Shown here in pieces: positions 29,001 through 37,862 of a DNA stretch of 64,000 nucleotides (its first letter is position 1; each line of letters begins with the position of its first letter). The stretch lies in NCBI GenBank assembly GCA_027493055.1, contig JAPUDO010000048.1:1-64000 (forward strand). Reading direction: 5' to 3'. A model generated the notes under the pieces. It was given only the letters and a program-made list of their open reading frames with translations. It ran no database searches and was not told the DNA's origin. The stretch comes from Niabella sp. (GTDB lineage: Bacteria > Bacteroidota > Bacteroidia > Chitinophagales > Chitinophagaceae). The translations under genes were made by a program, and so were the position numbers.

Positions 29001-29218
29001 TCCCGATAGCTTAAAATCCTGAAACCGCCTAAACTATCTGTAACGGCATGACTCCCGGTTCTTTTTATGGTAACCGTGACGTAAGAGACAGGTTCTCCTA
29101 GAGCCGAGGTTACGGTACCGGTTAAGGAGTTTTGGGCATTAGCAATGTTAGATATCGTGTTAAACCCTATTATAGCCCACAGGTAAAAAACACTCTTTGT
29201 AATTAATTGTTTAAGCAT
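26087..29218 (-). CDS. susC: SusC/RagA-family TonB-dependent glycan transporter
   Basis: The 1,043-residue product has a signal peptide, a carboxypeptidase-like regulatory domain (about 30-105, LTGTVTSALGEPVSYVTV), the TonB box region (VLDEIVVIGYGEQRRSDLTGS), a plug (IAGVQVTSNSGEPGAGVSVNIRG, LYVIDGLQI, ASAIYGSRAANGVIIVTTKKG) and a 22-stranded barrel ending in VYTIGLNVSF. It imports oligosaccharides through the outer membrane with energy from TonB-ExbBD. There is no N-terminal STN domain, so it does not signal to an anti-sigma factor. It is preceded by two GH110 genes in the same operon and followed by its susD. Confidence 0.96.
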   Translation of the reverse strand: MLKQLITKSVFYLWAIIGFNTISNIANAQNSLTGTVTSALGEPVSYVTVTIKRTGSHAVTDSLGGFRILSYRDNDTLLFTAIGWENRVELINGRKNVNVILLKSANVLDEIVVIGYGEQRRSDLTGSIASIKNEDLTKSRAISFIEAMQGRIAGVQVTSNSGEPGAGVSVNIRGSNSVDAGTQPLYVIDGLQIDVNTREVASNSYDADVKYNPLSSINPSDIESIEVLKDASASAIYGSRAANGVIIVTTKKGTTKNPKINFNGYWGFGEPVKKIEVLEGNDYLDYKYARDPRSLSWGVDTNDDGVADKIRDINNFSVHNWQNELLHKGLIQNYNLGLTAGTGNSNVAVSFGYLDQDGILKNNNFKRYTAAVKGGATFNKKLTISGDINFSHTISSGAAATALGANSYTGVVQSFIIYRPLLRGVESEEDIAQNGGVSNPLTIINNAFKEIGTSRLLVNGGVKYDFNKNLSLNIYGGGILSYSKAEAWFPSITSWGAPPVNGLAMIDNSNSIAIQNSNTLTYNKVFNQHHQLNAMAGIEINQYSISTFGTRATGFENQSFNPVYDINQGSVFPDKVESSKIKNNRLSQFGRLNYSFKGKYLLTATLRRDGSSKFGQNNKYALFPSWGVAWKLNKENLFSKINFINELKIRATYGLTGNDRIPEYRSLSRTDRAYYGNSSGGVDLGLAPAEAANPNLKWETTSQLDFGVDLSMFKGRITIVADWYKKQTTDMLLQVGIPSQTGSSRQWQNIGQINNEGIEFAFTTRNISTKNFSWNTSFNINTNKNKVVSLGSSEFLKVTGRGGHIQEIGRLIPGYPIGMGWGFIFDGIYQKTDFNSDGTPVAGIPSYSGVVVKPGDIKFKDLDGDGVITPGGDKTFISNSNPKHFGGFSNSFQFKKIELDIFLQWSSGNGILNTGRYRYEGNNAYYNVTYDYYRNHWTNDNASNLYPSYDGRFRDANSSFYAEDGSFLRLKNLRLAYNFSSASLRRLKISNINLYLTAENLITWTKYSGLDPEVSYHNKLITGFDDTVYPRPRVYTIGLNVSF

Positions 29219-29366
29219 AATCGTTACTAGTTTTTTTGGTATATTACAGTTTCACGCAGAACACAAGTGTAAATTATAGTACAAAAATGCCCCATAGATC
29301 CACTTATTTATAATTCATTTTTATCTGCTTTCAATGCATTTTTTTCAAACTATTTTAGTGAGTGGT

Positions 29367-31079
29367 TTATTTTTCTATCTCCAGGCCTTTACAATAGGCT
29401 GTAATAAAAGGCTCAGCGCCTATATTGATATTTGCATAATCTTTACTATCTATTATTTTGTTGTCAAAGAATTTAAACCCTTTGACACTATATATATTTA
29501 CTATTCGTGGATCAAATCTTTTAATAGTGTTGTTATATACATGGATATTCTGATTATATCTGCTATCATTTCTAAATTGTTCTGCTATTCTAGATGCGGA
29601 TTGAATTATCGCATGGCCCCAAATGCCATAATTACAGTTTTCAAATCGATTTTCCGTTATGGTTACTTTTCTAACCCCGGCTTGTTCAAACCAGTAATTG
29701 ACATCCCCCTCAAAAAGGATGGCAGCGCCAGGAGTATGAAAATAATTTCCTCTTATTGTGATATTCGCCCTTGACCCAAGTAATAGCCCCCTTGCCCTGT
29801 TATTTTGAATAATACAATTACTGATCAGTACCTCAGGATATTTTAACGAGGCAATCGCATTCCCCTCGCTGTTCTCAGGAACAGGGCTACTTAAAAATAG
29901 CTGTGTAAATTCTTTATTGATCGGTTTAACACTATCCACTCTGGTATAACAATAAGAAACAAGTGAATTCCTGTTTACAAATTCAATGGAATCGCCGGGT
30001 ATAAATAATTTCTGTCCGTATTGCTGATAGTGTTTTAATCGAACAATAATGCTCTTGCTATCAGGCTGGGATTCTATCAATGTATAAATTCCATGAATAT
30101 TAGTTGCATCGTCCCCCTGATTTTCAAAAAGACAACTATCTATCTTTATGCTGCCGTAACAATTCACAAAATGTGTAGCGTCGGCCGTAGTGCTAACTAT
30201 TCTTCCAGGCGAAGGAGTAACAGACACATTGCGCAAAATTATATCAGAACACATTTGCGCTATCACTCCCATCCCTCCTGCATGAAGTATTGAAACATCA
30301 TTTATTTTTATCCCATTAGTTTGGGATAACGTAATCGCGGGGCATAACCTATCCGACGGGAAAAAAACCATCGTATTGCCTCTGGATGCGCTGATAGTCG
30401 GAACAAACAGGCGTACCGTAGCCTCATCGATTCTTTTTGCCTTAGCGTAGGGACCAGCATAGTAATCCTTCACCTTAAATGCAGTTTCTCTCTTTTGGGT
30501 ATCAAATTCTAAAAGGCTTTTGTAAGGATAGCTTATACCTGAACTGTCACTAAAAAACAACAGATCGTTTTTTATTGCATAAGGATATTTTGTAGAAAAG
30601 GATATATCAAGACTGTCTTTATATACATTCACAATCTTTGCTTCACTGTGAAAAGTTCTCTGCCAGTCAATGCGAAAATTCTTTAAACTTACTTTGTTAG
30701 AAGACTTGACAATAAACGGGCAGATATATCCATGAAATATGAAGGTTGAGCCCTGTCCGTCTACCGTGAAATCAGATAGCCCTTCTATTAAAAAGGCAAT
30801 ACGCTTCAGCCCTTCATCATTATTACTTATAAACATATAGGCTTCTGATGCCATGTCTGGATAAAAATGATATGTTCCTTTGGGGATAATCAATTTAGCT
30901 GCTTTATTTTTTTTGCAGTCAGCCAAGGCTTGGCTCACAGCAAAACTTGCATCAACTCTGTCTCCGTTTTTAACAAGATAGTCCGCTAAATTGATTACCC
31001 GGTTTTGACTACCGTTTGCCAAGAGCTGAAGCGTTGAAAAAAAAAGTAAAATACATAATAATAGTGATCGTCTGTTCAT
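29367..31079 (-). CDS. GH110 family alpha-1,3-galactosidase-like protein (copy 1)
   Basis: This 570-residue exported protein (signal peptide MNRRSLLLCILLFFSTLQLLA) is a right-handed parallel beta-helix. The family fingerprint is TADATHFVNCYGSIKIDSC followed by ENQGDDATNIHG. The aspartates D300, D323 and D324 have the same 23-residue spacing as the residues I recall as catalytic in a characterised marine GH110 (D321, D344, D345). Other family motifs are LLLGSRANITIRGNYFHTPGAAILFEGDVNYWFE. GH110 enzymes invert and release terminal alpha-1,3-linked galactose from blood-group B or linear alpha-Gal structures; some act on algal galactans. It is the second gene of the operon, 29 bases after its paralogue and 148 bases before susC. 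Confidence 0.85.
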   Translation of the reverse strand: MNRRSLLLCILLFFSTLQLLANGSQNRVINLADYLVKNGDRVDASFAVSQALADCKKNKAAKLIIPKGTYHFYPDMASEAYMFISNNDEGLKRIAFLIEGLSDFTVDGQGSTFIFHGYICPFIVKSSNKVSLKNFRIDWQRTFHSEAKIVNVYKDSLDISFSTKYPYAIKNDLLFFSDSSGISYPYKSLLEFDTQKRETAFKVKDYYAGPYAKAKRIDEATVRLFVPTISASRGNTMVFFPSDRLCPAITLSQTNGIKINDVSILHAGGMGVIAQMCSDIILRNVSVTPSPGRIVSTTADATHFVNCYGSIKIDSCLFENQGDDATNIHGIYTLIESQPDSKSIIVRLKHYQQYGQKLFIPGDSIEFVNRNSLVSYCYTRVDSVKPINKEFTQLFLSSPVPENSEGNAIASLKYPEVLISNCIIQNNRARGLLLGSRANITIRGNYFHTPGAAILFEGDVNYWFEQAGVRKVTITENRFENCNYGIWGHAIIQSASRIAEQFRNDSRYNQNIHVYNNTIKRFDPRIVNIYSVKGFKFFDNKIIDSKDYANINIGAEPFITAYCKGLEIEK

Positions 31080-31108
31080 TATTCAGATTTTGTTTGGTTA
31101 TACTAATT

Positions 31109-33076
31109 TTATTTGCGGATTGTCATGCTTTTATCATGAAGTATTAAATCTGTTTTGCTCATATTCTTTAAATCTATTTTCATTGGGTAAAAATTCTTAG
31201 AAATAGCATTCCCCTCAATTTTTGTATTACGACATCCGTCCAGAAAAAATCCAGGAAAATCAGAATATGGGATATATGTGTTGGATTTTACAATCTCATT
31301 ATTAGAAAAAATAAGGCCGTCAACAGATCGAGCAGCCAATATAGACTGGTCAAAATGTTTAAAAAGGTTGTTGGAAATTTTTATACCACTGTGATAGGGC
31401 CTTGTCAATGGTCCACTAGGTTTAATCGATGGTGTTATTGTTATTATTGAACTTCCCCAACGTCCACCGGAAGTAACACAATTTTCAAAAACATTGTTCT
31501 GAATATTGATCTCTTTTACACCACCACTTTCAAACCAATAATTAAGATCACCCTCTATTAAAATGGCCGCACCGGCAGTGTTAAAATAATTGTTTTCAAT
31601 TAAGACCTTTTGAGGTGTTGTCACCAGGATACCCCGAGCTCTGTTTTTCTTTAGAATAAAACAGTTTCTAATTTCTAATGAAGGATTCCAAGTTTTATTT
31701 TCAACATAAAATTGTCCGTTTAAATGTTTAGGTAATTCATGATCGACTATTAACTGATAGCCTTGAAAATTTTCGTGTTGAGAGACAGTTTGAATCTGCT
31801 TGACCTTGTAAGTCTTTGAACGTTGAAAGGTAATGGAATCTACAAACCATATTTCATCGCCCGGCTCGATAATATCTCTCGAGTTTCTAGTTCTTCCCTT
31901 ATAAGGTAACAAAACAGCATAATCGTTCACACGTTCCTTAACAGCAATGTATTCACCGTGAACATTTACAAAATCGTCCGCCTGACCACTATGAGTGCAA
32001 TTTTTTATTTCAATTTGCCCCCTACATGTAGAAAAATGAAAGGCATCCGCGATAGCGCTAAAAACCCTGCCCTTGCGATCGTTTACCCGGATGTTGACAT
32101 CATCGAGGTAGAGATTTCTGGACCTAAAGCCCACAACTCCCATACTCAAGGAGTGAAAAATATCTATGTTTTTCAGGCTTATGTGCCCGCTTCTCAAAAT
32201 CTGGATACATGAAGCCAGATACCTTGCATGTAACATTGATATATATGTGCCTACAGGTGGCTTATAGCTTGTAGCAGTATGAAATCTGACAATGTCTTTT
32301 TCGATCGCTTCTGCTCGGGAATCAAAAAAATTATTTCCTAATGGGTTATCATAAGTTCTATATATAATGTCTTTAGTCTTATTATCGTATAAATTATGCA
32401 AGGATACTCCTAGTTGCCATCCTTCGCCTTCAAAGAAAATTCTCCCACCCTTAATCTGATAAGGGTATTCTCGTTTATTGATTTTTATATCAATAAACTT
32501 TTCATTGGTATATGTGATTTGGCCTTGAGAAATATAGGGACGATCCCAGTCGATATTGAAGTTCTGCAAAGAAATATTTTCACAACGATCTATTAATATC
32601 GCACTCATCTTTGAGTGAAAAATAAAAGATGAACCTCTTCCATCAATAGTCAGATTTTTTAATCCCATCAAAGAAATGCCTGTTCCTGCCTCGTTAACTG
32701 TGTCAGGATAAAAATCATATCTCCCCTTTGGAAATATCAGAATCAACCCGTTGTTATCTCGGTTTTCAGCAATGGCTTTTCGCACCGCAAACAGGGTGTT
32801 TTGTCCGTCGCCAGGAAATGCTCCATAAGTTGATATATATACCCTCTTTGTTACATCTTTTAATGGCGATAGATTTCCTTCTTTTTGTGTGTGATGACTT
32901 AATGAGTCAATTGCATTAACAGACGTTTTGCAAGTATTTTTTGATAAATAAGTCATTTTTATCGATCTTGAAAATTCATCCTCCCCTCCCCCCATAATCA
33001 TAAAATGGCCATGCAACATCAGCAAACAAGTCAACCATCTAAAAAAGATATTCATATTGTAAATCATATTCTTCAT
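31109..33076 (-). CDS. GH110 family alpha-1,3-galactosidase-like protein (copy 2)
   Basis: This is a longer, divergent paralogue (about 655 residues from ATG 33076). ATG 33121 and 33055 are also in frame; a signal-like segment MNIFFRWLTCLLMLHGHFM begins near residue 8. After a linker of about 60 residues the beta-helix starts (STYGAFPGDGQNTLFAVRKAI, IFPKGRYDFYPD). The GH110 fingerprint ADAFHFSTCRGQIEIKNC and GQADDFVNVHG keeps aspartates D344, D367 and D368 with the same 23-residue spacing as copy 1. NKTWNPSLEI and AAILIEGDLNYWFESGG are also shared. It is the first gene of the operon. Having two GH110 types suggests two alpha-galactosyl contexts, or that one copy acts on a substituted galactose. 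Confidence 0.83.
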   Translation of the reverse strand: MKNMIYNMNIFFRWLTCLLMLHGHFMIMGGGEDEFSRSIKMTYLSKNTCKTSVNAIDSLSHHTQKEGNLSPLKDVTKRVYISTYGAFPGDGQNTLFAVRKAIAENRDNNGLILIFPKGRYDFYPDTVNEAGTGISLMGLKNLTIDGRGSSFIFHSKMSAILIDRCENISLQNFNIDWDRPYISQGQITYTNEKFIDIKINKREYPYQIKGGRIFFEGEGWQLGVSLHNLYDNKTKDIIYRTYDNPLGNNFFDSRAEAIEKDIVRFHTATSYKPPVGTYISMLHARYLASCIQILRSGHISLKNIDIFHSLSMGVVGFRSRNLYLDDVNIRVNDRKGRVFSAIADAFHFSTCRGQIEIKNCTHSGQADDFVNVHGEYIAVKERVNDYAVLLPYKGRTRNSRDIIEPGDEIWFVDSITFQRSKTYKVKQIQTVSQHENFQGYQLIVDHELPKHLNGQFYVENKTWNPSLEIRNCFILKKNRARGILVTTPQKVLIENNYFNTAGAAILIEGDLNYWFESGGVKEINIQNNVFENCVTSGGRWGSSIITITPSIKPSGPLTRPYHSGIKISNNLFKHFDQSILAARSVDGLIFSNNEIVKSNTYIPYSDFPGFFLDGCRNTKIEGNAISKNFYPMKIDLKNMSKTDLILHDKSMTIRK

Positions 33077-33705
33077 TATAATGATAAAAATTAACCCTTT
33101 CCTGAAGCTATATTGACCCATAGAACATTATGCTTCATTGTAGTATTTTGAATAGAATCATATTGCAACACATTTTTATCCATTGTTACAAAAATGAAAA
33201 AGCAAGCATATTTTGGAGACAGTCTTCCTCTTTTATAAAATTTCAGCGAATGTTAAAGGGAAGTTCTGACTATACATTTTAATTAATCAAAAACGCCCAT
33301 TCCCATAAATACTAAATTCCACAAGTTCAAAAATCAAACCCAGCCTATCTGAAGGTCTTAATCATATGCAGCAAGACGTTGTGCTAAACCTATCAACCAT
33401 AAATCAAACGTTTAATGTTAACCAAAGTACTCAGCAAAGTTGAAGTATATCGCACCACTGATAAGGTTTAATATTTGCGAATCATAATACTATTTTACCC
33501 AATCTATTACTTTACAAAACCACAACCTATTTATAATTTTTTCATATAAATAATACAGAATATCCTTAATGATAAAAACGCATTAGCAATTGGCAAAAAA
33601 GGATAATAAACTCCATAGCATTTTGTTCACATTTGCTATATAATTGCCTGTCAGCTCAATACTTGCAAATTCATTAAATTTAGTAAACGACAAATAACAG
33701 CACAA
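33077..33705. other. divergent promoter region of the two island operons
   Basis: These 629 bases separate the minus-strand GH110-SusCD operon from the plus-strand dgo operon. The stretch is strongly A+T rich, with stops in all frames, and I see no gene. Promoters for both operons must lie here, but I could not place a convincing paired -33/-7 element. One weak frame (minus, 33583-33765) overlaps the next gene and is rejected. Confidence 0.5.
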
Positions 33706-34134
33706 ATGAGAGTAATAAAAATATTGGCCATAGTATCCTTCTTCGCCTCTCCTGTTTTTTCTCAAAGCAAAGACATTGTAGCGGTTGCTAGAAAAGTTGA
33801 AGCATTACGTCTTGCAATGATTAATGCAGACTCGAGCCAACTAAATAGCTTAGTAGTTTCCTGGTTAAGTTACGGGCATTCTACTAATGTCGTGGAAAAT
33901 AAAAAACAATTTATCACCTCACTTATTTCGGGCAAATATGATTTCACAGACATCAGCCTAAAAGAACAGTCAATAGTAATCAACAATAACATCGCAATTG
34001 TTCGCCACAAGCTTTTCGGCGAAACGCACGATAAGGATAAGCCACCTAGCCTTGCCAAACTAGGCGTATTACTGATATGGCAAAAGATAGACAAAAAATG
34101 GATGTTGGTGGCAAGACAAGCTTGTAAATTATAA
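33706..34134 (+). CDS. secreted NTF2-like (DUF4440/SnoaL) protein
   Basis: The 142-residue protein has a signal peptide (MRVIKILAIVSFFASPVFSQ) and one cone-shaped NTF2-like domain. VARKVEALRLAMINADSSQLNSLV, a middle strand pair (INNNIAIVRHKLFGETH) and a final strand LIWQKIDKKWMLVARQACKL are the usual DUF4440 layout. Such proteins bind small ligands or act as isomerases; nothing identifies a substrate. It is the first gene of the dgo operon, 44 bases before the kinase. Confidence 0.8.
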   Translation: MRVIKILAIVSFFASPVFSQSKDIVAVARKVEALRLAMINADSSQLNSLVVSWLSYGHSTNVVENKKQFITSLISGKYDFTDISLKEQSIVINNNIAIVRHKLFGETHDKDKPPSLAKLGVLLIWQKIDKKWMLVARQACKL

Positions 34135-34178
34135 GATCAAGTCAATAGAAATAGAAACCAAACCACCGAAAATTAAAT

Positions 34179-35186
34179 ATGAGTAACCTGCTTTTTTCTT
34201 GTGATTGGGGTACAAGTTCTTTCCGCCTCAGACTTGTAAATATAGAAACGCATAAAATACTGGCAGAGGTTTTGTCTGAAAAAGGGGTTTCGCCTACCTA
34301 TCAGGCCTGGGAACAAGCCACACAGAATAACGGAATAACAAAAGCAGATTTTTTTATCAATGAACTATTGCAAAATTTATCCAAGATTTTTAACGACTTC
34401 AAAACTGATATCAAGCAAATACCATTGATATTATCAGGCATGGCTTCGTCTTCATTAGGGTTGTTGAATTTGCCTTATGCAAAGATCCCTTTAGATATAG
34501 AAGGTAAAGATTTAATCATTGAAAGTTTGAAAATAAAAAATGACATTTTACATCATATTTTTTTGATTTCGGGCATAAAAGATAACGGAAGCGTAATACG
34601 TGGGGAAGAAACACAGTTGATAGGTATTTTTGAATGGCTCAAATTACAAAAACACAATCTAACAACAGATAAAGTATTCGTCTTTCCTGGCACCCATTCC
34701 AAACACATTTTTGTAAATGGGAATAAAATCACTGGTTTTAATACTTACATTACCGGAGAGCTATTTATGTTGCTAATGACCAAAAGCATACTTAAAGAAT
34801 CTGTTTCGGCCCCTGTTAAAATTGGCAATATTGATCACCACGAATTGAATGCTTTTTGCAATGGTGTAAAGTTATCTCAAACTTCTGGGCTACTAAAAAA
34901 CCTTTTCGCAGTGCGCTCCAACTGGTTATTTGATATAATGGATAAGCATAAAAATTATTTTTTCTTAAGTGGATTACTAATTGGTTCAGAATTGGGCGAA
35001 TTGCGTACGACATATTCAAGTGAGATTATCGTTTGTTGTGGCAGCAATCTTTATGAATTATATAAAATTGCATGTAGAGAACTGAACATACCAGCGAAAA
35101 TAGTCGCACCGGAAACCGTAGATACAGCCGTGATCGAAGCGCATATAAAGATTTTCAAACAGGTTCTTTCCCCTTCGATTCCATAA
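34179..35186 (+). CDS. dgoK: 2-dehydro-3-deoxygalactonokinase
   Basis: DgoK phosphorylates 2-keto-3-deoxy-D-galactonate to its 6-phosphate using ATP in the cytoplasm. The 335-residue protein opens with the ASKHA phosphate-1 loop FSCDWGTSSFRLRLV, followed by MASSSLGLLNLPYAKIPL, a GEETQLIGIF motif, FPGTHSKHIFVNGNKITGF and SGLLIGSELGEL near the end. These are DgoK hallmarks and the length is normal. It lies 20 bases before the matching aldolase gene. Together they form the lower part of the De Ley-Doudoroff galactonate pathway. Confidence 0.92.
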   Translation: MSNLLFSCDWGTSSFRLRLVNIETHKILAEVLSEKGVSPTYQAWEQATQNNGITKADFFINELLQNLSKIFNDFKTDIKQIPLILSGMASSSLGLLNLPYAKIPLDIEGKDLIIESLKIKNDILHHIFLISGIKDNGSVIRGEETQLIGIFEWLKLQKHNLTTDKVFVFPGTHSKHIFVNGNKITGFNTYITGELFMLLMTKSILKESVSAPVKIGNIDHHELNAFCNGVKLSQTSGLLKNLFAVRSNWLFDIMDKHKNYFFLSGLLIGSELGELRTTYSSEIIVCCGSNLYELYKIACRELNIPAKIVAPETVDTAVIEAHIKIFKQVLSPSIP

Positions 35187-35206
35187 AAGCAAGTAAAATT
35201 TTATTA

Positions 35207-35830
35207 ATGTCAAGAATTTATAAAGTCATGATCATTGGTATCGTACGCAATATCAATTATGATGTTTTAAAGCCAATACTGAAACTATATATTCGTGCTG
35301 GGTTAACCCATCTTGAAGTAACTATGAACTCGCCAAATGCCCATCTGATCATAAAAAATATAATCAGAGATTATGGTGATAGTTTATGTGTTGGCGCGGG
35401 GACCGTTTGCTCCATGAACGACCTAAAGGTGGCGCTAGGCGCATGCGCTCAATTTATTGTAACACCAATCATAGATCCAGATATTATTAAGACATGTGTA
35501 AACTTAAATATCCCTGTATATCCAGGAGCATTTACACCAACAGAAATACATAAGGCCTGGTCTATGGGTGCAACAATGATAAAAATTTTTCCTGCATCTT
35601 CCCTAGGGCCTAATTTTATTAAAGATGTAAAAGCTGCACTAAATACTATCAAATTACTTCCAACCGGCGGGATCACCTTACAAAATATAGACCTATTTAT
35701 AAAATCCGGCGCCGATGGCTTTGGAATAGGCAGCCCACTTTTTGACGCTAAATATATCGAATCACAAAACTGGATATCACTCGAAAGGCATTTTGAAGCT
35801 TTCGCAAATAAACAATCATTAATACAATAA
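35207..35830 (+). CDS. dgoA: 2-dehydro-3-deoxy-6-phosphogalactonate aldolase
   Basis: This class I aldolase splits KDPGal into pyruvate and glyceraldehyde 3-phosphate. The 207-residue TIM barrel shows the Schiff-base lysine at K126 (MIKIFPASSLGP) and the catalytic glutamate at E37 (HLEVTMN), the same numbers I recall for Escherichia coli DgoA, with VGAGTVCSM, VTPIIDPDII, YPGAFTPTEI and PTGGI as further family motifs. The pairing with dgoK makes the galactonate isomer more likely than the gluconate one (Eda). It is followed by an MFS gene after 10 bases. Confidence 0.92.
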   Translation: MSRIYKVMIIGIVRNINYDVLKPILKLYIRAGLTHLEVTMNSPNAHLIIKNIIRDYGDSLCVGAGTVCSMNDLKVALGACAQFIVTPIIDPDIIKTCVNLNIPVYPGAFTPTEIHKAWSMGATMIKIFPASSLGPNFIKDVKAALNTIKLLPTGGITLQNIDLFIKSGADGFGIGSPLFDAKYIESQNWISLERHFEAFANKQSLIQ

Positions 35831-35840
35831 AATCAATCTA

Positions 35841-37133
35841 ATGCCTCAAAAAATATCCAATTATCGGTGGCTGATTGCTATCCTTCTTTTTTTCGCAACA
35901 ACTATTAACTATCTTGACAGACAGATAATAGGTCTTTTGAAACCTTTACTAGAGAACGAGTTTAATTGGAATGAAACAGATTTTGCTCATATTGTAATGG
36001 CATTTACAGCTGCGTATGCTATAGGACTACTACTAATAGGCAGGTATATAGATAAGGTAGGTACAAAAATAGGATATGCTGTTGCTGTTGTGATTTGGAG
36101 TATAGGAGGTATGCTTCATGCGCTGGCAAACAGTGTGGGGGGGTTTATAGTAATGCGCGTTATATTAGGTATCGGTGAGGCAGGTAATTACCCTGCTGCC
36201 ATGAAAGCTATTGCAGAATGGTTTCCTAAAAAAGAACGTGCTTTAGCAACGGGGCTAATGAACGCCGGTACCAGCATCGGAGTTGTGGTAGCATTGTTGT
36301 TAGCCCCATTCATACTCTCCCATTACCGATGGCAGGAAGTGTTTTGGATTACAGGTTCTTTGGGCTTTATCTGGTTGATTTTTTGGTTAATTTTTTATGC
36401 TCTGCCCGCCAGACAAAAAAGAATTACTGAATCGGAGCTAAGTTTAATCACGAATGATATTGCGAGCGACTCAAAGGAACAAAGAAATAAAAATATTTCA
36501 TGGACAGCATTATTTTCTATGAAAAACACTTGGGCTTTTATTGCAGGGAAGTTATTCATTGATCCTATATATTGGTTCTTTTTATTTTGGCTTCCTTCTT
36601 ATTTTTCATCCACTTTTAGTTTAGATCTTAAAAAACCCAGCCTTCCACTAATGATTATATATACTGCTACAACTTTAGGTAGTATTTTTGGCGGATTTCT
36701 TTCTTCCCGCCTGATAAAAAAAGGATGGCCAGTATTAAAAGCCCGCAAAACGGTGTTACTTGCGTTTGCTCTTATACAAACTTCTATCATTCTAGTGCAA
36801 TTTGTCTCTTCTATGTGGATGGCAGTTGCCTTGCTTAGCCTGGCTACCGCTGTCCATCAGGCATGGTCTACTAATATATTTACATTGTCATCCGACATGT
36901 TTCCTAAAGAGTATGTAAGTTCAGTAGTAGGAATAGGTGGTATGGCAGGCGCGATTGGCGGTATGTGTTTTCCAATTCTAGTAGGATACCTACTCGACCT
37001 TTTTAAAGCACAGGGAAATTTATCAGGCGGATACAATCTACTTTTTACAATTTGTGGTTGTATCTATTTAATGACCTGGTGTATTATTTATCTCCTTACT
37101 AAAAAGCCACAACAGCAAGATCAATTATCATAG
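35841..37133 (+). CDS. MFS transporter of the anion:cation symporter (sugar acid) type
   Basis: The 430-residue inner-membrane protein has 12 predicted helices. Motifs are INYLDRQIIGLLKPLL in the first helix, the MFS motif GRYIDKVGTKIGY and GIGEAGNYPAAMKAIAEWFPKKERALATGLMNAGTSIG, which is the signature of the hexuronate/galactonate (ExuT/DgoT) branch. It should import a sugar acid such as galactonate or a hexuronate by proton symport. It is the last gene of the dgo operon, which supports a galactonate-type substrate, though the exact sugar acid cannot be read from the sequence. Confidence 0.9.
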   Translation: MPQKISNYRWLIAILLFFATTINYLDRQIIGLLKPLLENEFNWNETDFAHIVMAFTAAYAIGLLLIGRYIDKVGTKIGYAVAVVIWSIGGMLHALANSVGGFIVMRVILGIGEAGNYPAAMKAIAEWFPKKERALATGLMNAGTSIGVVVALLLAPFILSHYRWQEVFWITGSLGFIWLIFWLIFYALPARQKRITESELSLITNDIASDSKEQRNKNISWTALFSMKNTWAFIAGKLFIDPIYWFFLFWLPSYFSSTFSLDLKKPSLPLMIIYTATTLGSIFGGFLSSRLIKKGWPVLKARKTVLLAFALIQTSIILVQFVSSMWMAVALLSLATAVHQAWSTNIFTLSSDMFPKEYVSSVVGIGGMAGAIGGMCFPILVGYLLDLFKAQGNLSGGYNLLFTICGCIYLMTWCIIYLLTKKPQQQDQLS

Positions 37134-37862
37134 AAAAATAGAACCTTATGGATTATTATCCGGGTTCTATTTTTATCATTACAGGCATAGGATTTTAAAA
37201 CGCCCCTTTACACGGCTTGTCCTGTTGGTTTGTATTACGTATACCATTTGTTAGTTTTTGCAAGTTGTTTGCTAATATTATTTACGTAGCTTTTTATTAA
37301 TCCTATATCTATTCCTCAAGATAAAGCGGCTTAAGACCTTCTTATGTTTGGCATTTCAAATACTGATCCTAAATCCAAACACCCTTCTTGCACCTAGTAA
37401 CTTCTTCAGGATTCGTACGTGTTCAGATCCCATTTTCCAAGATCTGTATTAGATGACACACTTCTATTATGCTATTCTTTTTTCTTACAACATACGCCAC
37501 TTAAATAACTGCAATTGTGGTAGCTATTCTGGCTTGAGTGATAGTTTGTTCATAACCAAGTTTATTGAAAGTATTAAAGAATATCTATATTATATATGAC
37601 CAGACTCATCACAGATCCTATACAATCTCCGTTGTTTTTATATTAAAAGCTTACCGGCAGACATACTAGTGTTCTGTATAAGGTGGACCATCTTTATCAA
37701 CGCGCCGAGGCTTAAAAGCAAAACATTTCTGCCTTCTGCTTGTATGTTGAAAGATAACATTGTATTTGACCCCCACCTTATCAACTCATAAAACAGAGTA
37801 GCACGATCTCAATAACCTAGTTTTATCGGATCTAGTCCAAAAGTTGTGGAGCATTATTTGTT
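37134..37862. other. decayed, non-coding stretch between dgo operon and IS remnant
   Basis: I see no supported gene. Stops are frequent in all frames. A 9-bp perfect inverted repeat, ATAAGGTGG at 37678-37686 and CCACCTTAT at 37773-37781, encloses about 86 bases. It could be the ends of a deleted IS or a chance match; no transposase frame lies between. Confidence 0.4.

Noticed and set aside
26087-29218. Long antisense frames over SusC, HTCS and GH32 genes
   Set aside because: They are shadows of the coding strand, with no independent motifs or starts.
37678-37781. 9-bp inverted repeat pair resembling IS ends
   Set aside because: Too short and enclosing only about 86 bases without a transposase; chance occurrence cannot be excluded.
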